Positions 27,826 to 35,374 of a DNA stretch of 64,000 nucleotides are shown here, one piece after another (position 1 is the first letter of the stretch; each line of letters opens with the position of its first letter). A model generated the notes under the pieces. It made no database searches. It was not told where the DNA came from and worked only from the letters and a program-made list of their open reading frames with translations. This DNA is from Sulfurospirillum sp. (lineage in GTDB: Bacteria > Campylobacterota > Campylobacteria > Campylobacterales > Sulfurospirillaceae). The stretch covers positions 124,001 to 188,000 of the forward strand of contig JACUTU010000003.1 in NCBI GenBank assembly GCA_014859685.1. Direction: 5' to 3'. The translations under genes were made by a program, and so were the position numbers.

Positions 27826-29312
27826 TGTTAGAGCCAATTTCAATCAGCTTACAAGCGCTTAATTTACCATCACTTTTACCAGTTGGGATATTAATCGTAG
27901 GGGCAATTTTTATTATTGTTTTGGATCTTGTAACAAAGTCAGGATCAAAAAGTTTCTACACAATGCTTAGCATCCTCTTTATTTTGTTAGATCTTGGAGT
28001 AGTTATCGGATATTATGGTGAAGCTAGAGGGATGTTTGACCTTGTACTTGTTGATGGTATTGCAAAGATATCACAAATCATCGTGCTTGTAACATCAGCT
28101 TTTTTTCTATTGCTTGCTATGAGTCAGCGAAGATTTCAAGAGTTTTCGATGGCAGAATTTTATGCCCTCTTTCTTTTTATGATCGCAGGATTTCAATTTA
28201 TGACTATCAGCGACAATCTTATCTTGATCTTTGTTGGTTTAGAAACCGCAAGTTTATCACTTTATACAATGATTGCTATGCACAACCGTAAAAAAGCATT
28301 TGAAGCAGCTATAAAATATTTTACTATGGGCGCACTTGCCGCCGGTTTTTATACTATGGGTTCGCTGTTATTTTATGCACTTACAGGCAGCATAGAAATC
28401 CATGAAATTGCAAACCGTGTTATCTTAAATGATAATCTCTCGGTCGTTGCACTCATAGCAGCCACTATATTTATGATAGGTGCTCTTGGTTTTAAGATTT
28501 CGATAGTTCCATTTCACACATGGACACCAGATATCTACGAGGGAAGTTCAGCAGCACTTGCTGGTTACATGTCAATCGTACCAAAAATAGCCGGCTTTGT
28601 AGTAGCTATGCGTCTTTTTGAAGCACTTTTGAACCTTAATGTACTCTGGATTGAAAATATGTTTTATATCCTTGTGATTGCAACTATGACCGTGGGCAAT
28701 ATAACAGCGCTTGTGCAAGAAGATGTAAAAAGAATGTTAGCATACAGTTCTATCGCACATGCTGGTTTTGTATTATCGGCTATTTTAATAGGTACGAGCG
28801 AAGCGAATTCTGGACTCTTTTTGTATTGGATTTTGTTTATGTTTACAAATCTTGGTGCATTCACAGTGCTATGGATGACTCGACACAAAAAAAATCTTTG
28901 GGATGAACGCTATCAGCATCCATTTGTAAAATTCAAAGGGCTTGCAAAGATAAATCCGTTTATGGCAACAATGATGGCATTTTTTATGTTCTCTCTTGCA
29001 GGTGTGCCACCTCTTTCAGTTTTTTGGGGAAAATTGTATCTCATTAGTGCTGCTGTAAATGCTGGATTTATTTATCTTGCTATATTTATGGCACTCAATA
29101 GTGCCATTGCTGTATATTACTATATGAAACTTGTTATTTTTATGTTTTTGATGGAACCAGCAAGCGAGGAAAAAGCTATCTTTACAACCAATGCAACCCC
29201 TGTTTTAAAAGTAGTTTTAGCAGTTGCTGTTGCATTTACTATCTTTGCCTCACTGTTTATAGACAAAATTTTAGCCTTCATTATATACCATGTAACCATG
29301 AGTGGATTTTAG
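27825..29312 (+). CDS. nuoN: Complex I subunit N (proton-pumping antiporter-like)
   Basis: Last subunit of the operon, 495 residues, about 14 TM helices. Conserved: FVGLETASLSLY with the TM5 Glu, KISIVPFHTWTPDIYEGSSA with the TM7 Lys, VQEDVKRMLAYSSIAHAG, and the C-terminal Lys region FWGKLYLISAAV. It begins at the TAATG junction with nuoM. A strong intrinsic terminator follows 10 bases after the stop, ending the nuo transcript. Confidence 0.96.
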   Translation: MLEPISISLQALNLPSLLPVGILIVGAIFIIVLDLVTKSGSKSFYTMLSILFILLDLGVVIGYYGEARGMFDLVLVDGIAKISQIIVLVTSAFFLLLAMSQRRFQEFSMAEFYALFLFMIAGFQFMTISDNLILIFVGLETASLSLYTMIAMHNRKKAFEAAIKYFTMGALAAGFYTMGSLLFYALTGSIEIHEIANRVILNDNLSVVALIAATIFMIGALGFKISIVPFHTWTPDIYEGSSAALAGYMSIVPKIAGFVVAMRLFEALLNLNVLWIENMFYILVIATMTVGNITALVQEDVKRMLAYSSIAHAGFVLSAILIGTSEANSGLFLYWILFMFTNLGAFTVLWMTRHKKNLWDERYQHPFVKFKGLAKINPFMATMMAFFMFSLAGVPPLSVFWGKLYLISAAVNAGFIYLAIFMALNSAIAVYYYMKLVIFMFLMEPASEEKAIFTTNATPVLKVVLAVAVAFTIFASLFIDKILAFIIYHVTMSGF

Positions 29313-29321
29313 TCAAATTAT

Positions 29322-29356
29322 CACGGGAATTCTTTCGAGATTTCCCGTGCGTTTTT
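29322..29356 (+). terminator. Intrinsic terminator of the nuo operon
   Basis: Stem CACGGGAA / TTCCCGTG (8 bp, GC-rich) with a 12-base loop, then CG and a run of five T. It begins 10 bases after the nuoN stop and is the clearest rho-independent terminator in the window. Confidence 0.88.
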
Positions 29357-29358
29357 GC

Positions 29359-29364
29359 TATAAT
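29359..29364 (+). promoter_or_regulatory. Promoter -10 box directly before the TPR protein gene
   Basis: TATAAT ends 5 bases before the ATG at 29370, so transcription would begin at about the start codon, predicting a leaderless mRNA. No ribosome site is present between them. Confidence 0.6.
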
Positions 29365-29369
29365 ACCCT

Positions 29370-31763
29370 ATGAAATTTTTATTAATCCCATTTTTTATTT
29401 TTTCAAATCTCCTTGCTTTGAGCATAACTTTAAATAGTGCGAAAGAGGAACAAGCACCTTACGCACTCTTACATGTAAGCGATGCACAGCCATTCACTTG
29501 TGAGGAAATGATCCAAGAATTTGGCAAAAAAATATATCTATGCAAGTTTGAAAAGGTGGTGAGAACACCGCTTGCACTCAAAGATATGAAACTTGTTTTG
29601 ATTGATTTTTTGGAAAAAGAGAAAGAGTTTTATATCCGCATCGAGCCAAAAGCAGCATCAAAACTTATCCCCATACATACAAAACTTTATGAAACTAAAG
29701 AGATTTTTAAGCAATCAAAGCAGAAAAAATACAAACATTGGAGTATTTTACTCTATGAAAAAGAGCCATTTAAAACACAAAAAATTGATGACGGTATTGA
29801 TTTTCCGATATTTTTTTCAAAAGAATTAAAGCCTCATGTTGGCGCACTTGATCTGAGCGGCACTCCTATTTCTGCGGAACAGAGTAAAGATATCAAACTC
29901 TATATCGATATCAAAAATGCCTTTGATACTAAAAAATATCAAGATGTTATCGAAGATAGTATAAAGACTATCAAATCTTATCCAAAGACTATTTTCAAAA
30001 GTGAGATGTTATTGCTTCGTATCAAAGCAATCGACGCCTTGTTAGATGAGACAAATCGTGACTCTAATAATATTGCTGATAAATTTGAGCGAAGTGATGT
30101 TGCAAAAGAGGCTAGAGAATGGATTCGCACCTTTCCATCAAACGAAAATATACCTGAAGTTTTAATGTACTTAGCAAAATCATACCTCAATATGTCCCAA
30201 AATGCAGATGCAAACTATTTTCTTGACATCCTTATAAGCGAACATCCAACAAGCTCATTTACAAAAAAAAGTATCTTGCTTTTTGCTGATTCACTTTATA
30301 ACACACGACAAAAAAATAAAGCGATAAAGTTATACAAAGATGTTTTGTATTCCGCAAAAGATTTAGATGTAGCAGCCGCAGCAGCCATAAGACTTGTAGA
30401 TAAAGAGCTTGATACTGGTAAAAAAATTGAAGCCAAAGAATATTTGATGAAAGTGTTGAGTGCAAATCAAACCTATCTTTTAAGAGACAAAGAGGAAACT
30501 TATAGGATAGCCCAAAAGCTTGCAAATAATGGTGTTTTTGATGTGGCAGCAAAGCTAGCTGAACTTTTGTATCTTGATGTGCAAAAAGGTGAAGAAAATA
30601 AAGAAGAGCTATTGCGTGATACTGGTTTGTGGTATGCAAAAGCATATGCCATAACCCCAGCATATGAACGATTGCAAGAGTATTTGCTTGAGTATAAAAA
30701 TGGAGATTTTTCACAAGATGTTCAAGAAGCTCTTGATGCACTCTTTTTTGAATTGCAAGAAACAAATGAGAGCAAACTTGCGAATTACTATGAAACGCTT
30801 ATTGAAAGATATCAAAATGATATAGGTAAAAAAGCGTTGATAGAAAAAGCAAAACTTTTGCTTGCTCAAAAAAGATTTACTGATGTTTTGAAAATGCAAG
30901 ATGCGTTACAGGCAATCGCTGATGAAAACACAAGCCAAAACTCGCAAATTATTACAGATGCAGCATTTGCACTCACAAATCAAGCCTTAAATGAGGACAA
31001 TTGCATCCAAGCTGTTGGATATATAGAACAATTTACGATAGATCCAAACACACTTGATGCAACAAAGGCTTTTGAATGTTTTATACGAACTTCACGATAT
31101 GAGCATGCAAAAACACTTAGTTTAACAAATACAAATACAAAAGATTTAAAACAAAAACTCTTTTGGCTTGAACGCTACCTTAAAAGTGTATTTTCAACAA
31201 GAGAGTATCCTGAGGCGATCAAAGTAGCAAATGATGTCCTTGCACTGTCCAAAGCACTCAAAACTCAAGTAAATTATGATGTTTTGCAGTACCTCTTTTT
31301 CTCACATGTAAGCCTCGATGACTTTGATGCAGCCTTAAAAGTAGCAAACCAAATAGAAAAATCCTATAAAGACAACTTTAAAAATATCGATATTTTTGCT
31401 GCAATTTTAAAACACGCAAACGACGCACAAGATGATTTGCTTATAACACAATACGCACAAAAAATCATAGATTTACAAACAAAATTTGCTCGTTACATTC
31501 AGAGTCCGAAAGTTGAATTTAGCTATGCAAATGCCTTGAAACGACTTGGAAAATATCAAGAATCTCTCGTGGTACTAAAAGAGTTGATAAGCAGAACTAA
31601 GGAACAAAAAGATTTGGCAAAAGCTTATTATTATGCCGCAGAAGTGAGTATAAAATTACAAAACAATAGAGATGCCAAATCATACTTTTCGCAATGTGCA
31701 AGCATCGAGGCAGAAAATGATTGGAGAGAGATTTGCACACAAAACCTCAAACTTTTACCCTGA
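29370..31763 (+). CDS. Large periplasmic TPR-repeat protein
   Basis: Exported protein of 797 residues: signal peptide (about 1-17, FLLIPFFIFSNLLALS), a globular N-terminal region to about residue 180 with two Cys, then helical TPR-like repeats to the end (recurring A/Y/L patterns such as VLMYLAKSYLNMSQNADANY and AKAYYYAAEVSIKLQNN). TPR arrays bind protein partners; here probably envelope assembly, possibly flagellar or cell-wall related as in similar Campylobacterota proteins (inference). The start codon directly follows a -10 box and lacks a ribosome site. It ends 10 bases before the convergent miaA gene. Confidence 0.75.
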   Translation: MKFLLIPFFIFSNLLALSITLNSAKEEQAPYALLHVSDAQPFTCEEMIQEFGKKIYLCKFEKVVRTPLALKDMKLVLIDFLEKEKEFYIRIEPKAASKLIPIHTKLYETKEIFKQSKQKKYKHWSILLYEKEPFKTQKIDDGIDFPIFFSKELKPHVGALDLSGTPISAEQSKDIKLYIDIKNAFDTKKYQDVIEDSIKTIKSYPKTIFKSEMLLLRIKAIDALLDETNRDSNNIADKFERSDVAKEAREWIRTFPSNENIPEVLMYLAKSYLNMSQNADANYFLDILISEHPTSSFTKKSILLFADSLYNTRQKNKAIKLYKDVLYSAKDLDVAAAAAIRLVDKELDTGKKIEAKEYLMKVLSANQTYLLRDKEETYRIAQKLANNGVFDVAAKLAELLYLDVQKGEENKEELLRDTGLWYAKAYAITPAYERLQEYLLEYKNGDFSQDVQEALDALFFELQETNESKLANYYETLIERYQNDIGKKALIEKAKLLLAQKRFTDVLKMQDALQAIADENTSQNSQIITDAAFALTNQALNEDNCIQAVGYIEQFTIDPNTLDATKAFECFIRTSRYEHAKTLSLTNTNTKDLKQKLFWLERYLKSVFSTREYPEAIKVANDVLALSKALKTQVNYDVLQYLFFSHVSLDDFDAALKVANQIEKSYKDNFKNIDIFAAILKHANDAQDDLLITQYAQKIIDLQTKFARYIQSPKVEFSYANALKRLGKYQESLVVLKELISRTKEQKDLAKAYYYAAEVSIKLQNNRDAKSYFSQCASIEAENDWREICTQNLKLLP

Positions 31764-31773
31764 TTAAATTATA

Positions 31774-32670
31774 CTAATTGCTAAAAAAGTCTGAAATTTT
31801 TTTGCCTAAAAATCCAACACTTCCTTTTAAATGTGGTTTAAACTGAGTTTTATTGAAAGTTTTTTGTCGTTTTGCTAGATGAAGTGTATTGAGGCAGATT
31901 TTCTCTTGTAATTGCTCAATATTGTAGTATCCATCGAGATATTCGAGTGTTTCTTTGATGCCGATAGCTTTCATAGCATTTGGCTCTCTTGTGTAAGTTT
32001 TTTCAAGAAAAACAACTTCATCAATCAAGCCACCTTGTAGCATTTTCTTTGTTCTTTGCGTGATGCGATTTGTCAGGATTGGTTTTTCAACATCTACTTC
32101 AAAAAGCTCTACATCTTTTAGAATTGGCTCTTTTTTTTCATTTTGAAAATATTCACTCGCAATCAGATTTGTGCTAAGAAAGATTTCATACCATTTTTCA
32201 ATGCGGTAAGTGTCGTTTGCTTTGATACTTTGTGCTGCAAAACTATCAATTTTCTCAATCTTTGCATACGCCGCATTTGGATCTTTCATAATTTGCTTTA
32301 TCTCTTCTTTTGTAGTATCACTAAGTTTTGGTTTTTTACTGATACCATCACACATAGATTTGAGATAAAAACCGGTACCGCCAACAATGATGAGGTTTTT
32401 TGCGTTAAGTTCACAAAAAGTTTTTGCTTTTTTGTAGAGTTCAAAAAAAAGTGTTACATTAAACACTTCATCCATAAAAATAGTATCAATACCAAAATGC
32501 AAGATACCTCCGCGTTCAGTTATAGTAGGTTTTGCAGAAGCTATATCGATCTGTTTGTAGATACTCAAAGAATCAAGCGAGAGGATGATGGCATTGTGTT
32601 TGCATGCCATTTCAAGGCTGAGATCTGTTTTTCCAGACGCACTTGCGCCCAAAATTGCTATCTGTTTCAA
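31774..32670 (-). CDS. miaA: tRNA dimethylallyltransferase
   Basis: Transfers a dimethylallyl group to N6 of A37 in tRNAs reading codons that begin with U. About 298 residues. The P-loop GASASGKT is near the N-terminus (Pro of the common GPTASGKS is replaced), followed by LSLDSLSIYKQIDIASAKPT and IIVGGTGFYLKSM, which are typical of MiaA. A TTG start at 32670 is preferred because AAGG lies 8 bases before it and it yields the usual MKQIAILG opening; GTG 32685 would overlap that ribosome site. Divergent from the prenyltransferase gene. Confidence 0.92.
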   Translation of the reverse strand: MKQIAILGASASGKTDLSLEMACKHNAIILSLDSLSIYKQIDIASAKPTITERGGILHFGIDTIFMDEVFNVTLFFELYKKAKTFCELNAKNLIIVGGTGFYLKSMCDGISKKPKLSDTTKEEIKQIMKDPNAAYAKIEKIDSFAAQSIKANDTYRIEKWYEIFLSTNLIASEYFQNEKKEPILKDVELFEVDVEKPILTNRITQRTKKMLQGGLIDEVVFLEKTYTREPNAMKAIGIKETLEYLDGYYNIEQLQEKICLNTLHLAKRQKTFNKTQFKPHLKGSVGFLGKKISDFFSN

Positions 32671-32705
32671 AATTTTAACCTTCACAATTGGGAATAAGTG
32701 GACAA

Positions 32706-32711
32706 ATTATA
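32706..32711 (-). promoter_or_regulatory. Promoter -10 box for miaA
   Basis: TATAAT on the minus strand about 36 bases before the chosen TTG start at 32670. The interval is shared with the divergent prenyltransferase gene, whose own -10 may be TAAAAT at 32735-32740. Confidence 0.5.
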
Positions 32712-32764
32712 GCACCTTTAAAGTGTTTTTATTGTAAAATGGGCAAAAATTTGAAAGGGAATCT

Positions 32765-33634
32765 TTGAAAAAATTCTTTGGCATTTTGGCAAATATCAAT
32801 GAACTGATTATGTTTAAACACTCCATTTTTTCTCTGCCATTTATCTTTATGGCGATGATTGTTGCATCTTCCATAAAAGACGGAACACCTTTTTTTGGCT
32901 GGAAACTACTTTTTTTAGGTTTGCTTGCTGCTCTAAGTGCTAGAAATTTTGCAATGGCTTTTAATCGATATGCTGACGCTGATATTGACAAAGATAATCC
33001 GCGAACAGCAACTAGGCCGAGTGTGGATGGAAGAGTTGATGCTAAAAATTTACAACTTTTTATTTTCATTAATGCTATTATTTTTGTCGTAGTTGCTTTT
33101 TTTATCAACTCGCTTGCTTTTTGGCTTTCTTTTCCAATCTTGTTTATCTTAGCTGGCTACTCTATATTTAAAAGATTTTCGCCATATGCACATCTTGTAT
33201 TGGGTCTTTCTTTGGGCTTAGCTCCTATAGCTGGGGTTATTGCATTGAATGCTTCGATACCACTTTGGTCAGTTTTGCTCGCACTCGGTGTTGTTTTTTG
33301 GGTGGCTGGATTTGATCTTTTGTATTCTTTGCAAGATATTGAATATGACAAGCAAAAAGGTTTGTACTCTATCCCATCAGTCTATGGCAAAGAAGCAACA
33401 TTTTTCATCTCACGATTTTTTCATGGGCTTAGCGTTCTTTTTTGGGTGCTTTTTGCGTGGAGTGCATCGCTAGGATTTTGGGCATTTTTTGGCGTATTTG
33501 TAAGTGCATGCGTGCTTTATAGTGAACACCGCATTGTACTAAAAGATTTTTTAAAGATTGATAGAGCTTTTTTTACGCTCAATGGTTATTTGGGTATTGT
33601 ATTTTTCATTTTTATACTTTTTGATAGGCTTTAA
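32765..33634 (+). CDS. mqnP: UbiA-family prenyltransferase, probably menaquinone MqnP type
   Basis: Integral membrane enzyme of 289 residues with about eight TM helices that attaches a polyprenyl chain to an aromatic ring. The first Asp-rich motif is in NRYADADIDKDNPRT and the second in LYSLQDIEYDKQKG, both binding Mg-diphosphate. Campylobacterota make menaquinone through futalosine, so the MqnP role fits the nuo operon nearby; UbiA-type substrate specificity cannot be read directly. The start is TTG with AAAGGGA upstream. Followed after 2 bases by an unknown gene. Confidence 0.82.
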   Translation: MKKFFGILANINELIMFKHSIFSLPFIFMAMIVASSIKDGTPFFGWKLLFLGLLAALSARNFAMAFNRYADADIDKDNPRTATRPSVDGRVDAKNLQLFIFINAIIFVVVAFFINSLAFWLSFPILFILAGYSIFKRFSPYAHLVLGLSLGLAPIAGVIALNASIPLWSVLLALGVVFWVAGFDLLYSLQDIEYDKQKGLYSIPSVYGKEATFFISRFFHGLSVLFWVLFAWSASLGFWAFFGVFVSACVLYSEHRIVLKDFLKIDRAFFTLNGYLGIVFFIFILFDRL

Positions 33635-33636
33635 AA

Positions 33637-34152
33637 ATGAGCAATATCCGTTTTGTTGTAGCACCGCTTCGTATCGCGTTTTCACTCAATGATGATGAAA
33701 ATTTTAAAAAAGAGTTTGATTTTTTGGGTTTGAATGATGAAGATAGTGTTGGAGAATGGCTCAAGCTTGCAAAGGCACGGGGTGAAACTAGTGAAAGCGA
33801 TCAGGTATTGTTGCGACTTGTTGTGGAGCTACACAGAAAATTAGACACTCTAAGTGCTTATGTCAAAGGCGAGCAAATTTCATATGTTGATTTGTCACAA
33901 ACTTGTGATCTCGAAGCGATAGGCTATGAGCATATTAAACTTTCGCAGGCACTTTTTAATAGTGGAGAAGAATACTATGCACGCATTGCAATGCCCATTT
34001 TTCCTAAAAGAGAAGTGCCACTTTTTTTTAAGGCTTATAGCACAAGTGAAGCAAAAATCGTGTTGATGCACGAAAAAGATGAGAAAGATTACAATGCTTA
34101 TCTCGTGGCAAGAGAGCGTGCATTGATACGAGAAATGAGGGCAAGATTATGA
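33637..34152 (+). CDS. Unknown cytoplasmic protein
   Basis: Protein of 171 residues with no signal peptide, no TM helix and only one Cys. The sequence opens with NIRFVVAPLRIAFSL and is mixed helix/strand, with a helical stretch at VLLRLVVELHRKLDTLSAYV and a charged C-terminus. The central IGYEHIKLS...YYARIAMPIFP pattern is vaguely PilZ-like but lacks the RxxxR and D/NxSxxG motifs. It is placed between the prenyltransferase (2-base gap) and the DUF6115 protein (4-base overlap), so it is in their operon. I do not recognise a family. Confidence 0.6.
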   Translation: MSNIRFVVAPLRIAFSLNDDENFKKEFDFLGLNDEDSVGEWLKLAKARGETSESDQVLLRLVVELHRKLDTLSAYVKGEQISYVDLSQTCDLEAIGYEHIKLSQALFNSGEEYYARIAMPIFPKREVPLFFKAYSTSEAKIVLMHEKDEKDYNAYLVARERALIREMRARL

Positions 34153-34658
34153 GTATTGAGATGATGGCGATCGCCGGCTTGGCGGGCTTGGTTTTGATCA
34201 TATTTTTGATGGTAAATCTTAAAGATAGCGATACAGCAAAAAAACTCAATAGATATGAACGCATTATTGACGATATCAACCGCCAAAATCATAAAATCAA
34301 AAGAGAATTGGAGATCCAATCCAACCAAAAGAAGCAGTTGCAAACTGAGATTGAAGAGCGAGTAAATATGCTTGTAAAGGAAAAAGTCCAAGAAAGCGTT
34401 ATGCCTTTACTCACATCTATGCGTGAGATAGAAGGAGTGATGCAGGTATTTCAAGATGAGCAGAGCGAACGGTTGGATAGAATTGAAGAGCGATCAAGTA
34501 AAGATATAAGTTTTTTACCTTCACAGGTAGCAGCTTCAAATGAAAAATTGATCATCGCACAGTATGCAACCGGAAAAAGTGAAGCAGCAATCGCAAAGGA
34601 TTTACGCATCGGTATCGGTGAAGTTGATCTTGTGCTAAAACTTGCAAACCTCAAATGA
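34149..34658 (+). CDS. DUF6115-type membrane coiled-coil protein
   Basis: Protein of 169 residues: one N-terminal TM helix (about 6-23), a long coiled coil (about 30-120, rich in K/E/Q/I/L), and a C-terminal helical domain (about 130-169) with the pattern IIAQYATGKSEAAIAKDLRIG followed by GEVDLVL (first part longer than shown core AIAKDLRIGIGEVDLVLKL). This end resembles helix-turn-helix-like DUF6115 domains, common in Campylobacterota and often near motility genes. Topology predicts an inner-membrane anchor with a cytoplasmic rod. It overlaps both neighbours by 4 bases. Function unknown. Confidence 0.65.
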   Translation: MSIEMMAIAGLAGLVLIIFLMVNLKDSDTAKKLNRYERIIDDINRQNHKIKRELEIQSNQKKQLQTEIEERVNMLVKEKVQESVMPLLTSMREIEGVMQVFQDEQSERLDRIEERSSKDISFLPSQVAASNEKLIIAQYATGKSEAAIAKDLRIGIGEVDLVLKLANLK

Positions 34659-35374
34659 AAGTATGCGTTGCTAATTCGTGGCAAGATATCATAGCGTATG
34701 CGTATGATGGGCTTTCCTTGGAATATCGAGAATTTTTAGAAAAAAATGAAGGATATTTTCCAGATTATACGCATTTTTTGAATGCTTTTACTTCGCTAAG
34801 TTTACAAGATACACGATACATTCTTTTTGGACAAGATCCCTATCCGAGGATACAAAGTGCCAATGGTTATGCGTTTATCGATGGTGGAGTCAAGACGCTT
34901 TTTTCTCAAAGTGGCTTGAGTAAAGAGGTAAATAGAGCGACAAGTTTACGCAACTTTTTAAAAATGCTGCTTCTGGGTGAAAATATGCTTACATGTAATG
35001 ACCTTTCGCAAGGAGCAATCGCCAAAGTTGATAAAACAGGATTTATAAATTCAACAGAAGCATTGCGAAAAAATTTTGAAAAAAATGGAGTGCTACTCCT
35101 CAATAGTGCGTTAGTCTTTACATGTAAGGCACAAAGCCGATTGCATATAAAAGCATTCGAGCCATTTATGCAAAGAATTTTAGAAAAGCTACAAGGTAGA
35201 AACATCAAACTCATACTTTTTGGCTCGCAAGCTGCGAAAATTGAGCGATCACTGCCTCAAATACATAAATTTACATGTATCAAAACAATGCATCCATACA
35301 ATCTTTCTTTTATCCAAGATACATCAGTGCAGGAATTTTTTACGCCAATGCATCTTTTGCGACAGTTGGATTGA
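34655..35374 (+). CDS. Divergent family-1-like uracil-DNA glycosylase
   Basis: Protein of 239 residues, probably removing uracil from DNA. The family-1 water-activating loop GQDPYP is present (normally GQDPYH) with its catalytic Asp, together with the VLLLNSALVF strand that holds the uracil-contacting Asn. The C-terminal loop, normally HPSPLS, reads HPYNLS, keeping the catalytic His but altering the DNA-intercalating part. An extra insertion rich in Asn/Thr lies between. Its last 35 bases overlap the convergent GGDEF-EAL gene. Activity is likely but may differ in DNA-context preference. Confidence 0.75.
   Translation: MKVCVANSWQDIIAYAYDGLSLEYREFLEKNEGYFPDYTHFLNAFTSLSLQDTRYILFGQDPYPRIQSANGYAFIDGGVKTLFSQSGLSKEVNRATSLRNFLKMLLLGENMLTCNDLSQGAIAKVDKTGFINSTEALRKNFEKNGVLLLNSALVFTCKAQSRLHIKAFEPFMQRILEKLQGRNIKLILFGSQAAKIERSLPQIHKFTCIKTMHPYNLSFIQDTSVQEFFTPMHLLRQLD

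Noticed and set aside
30259-30765. Open frame of 168 codons antisense to the TPR gene
   Set aside because: His/Leu-rich shadow of the TPR coding strand; no start signal.
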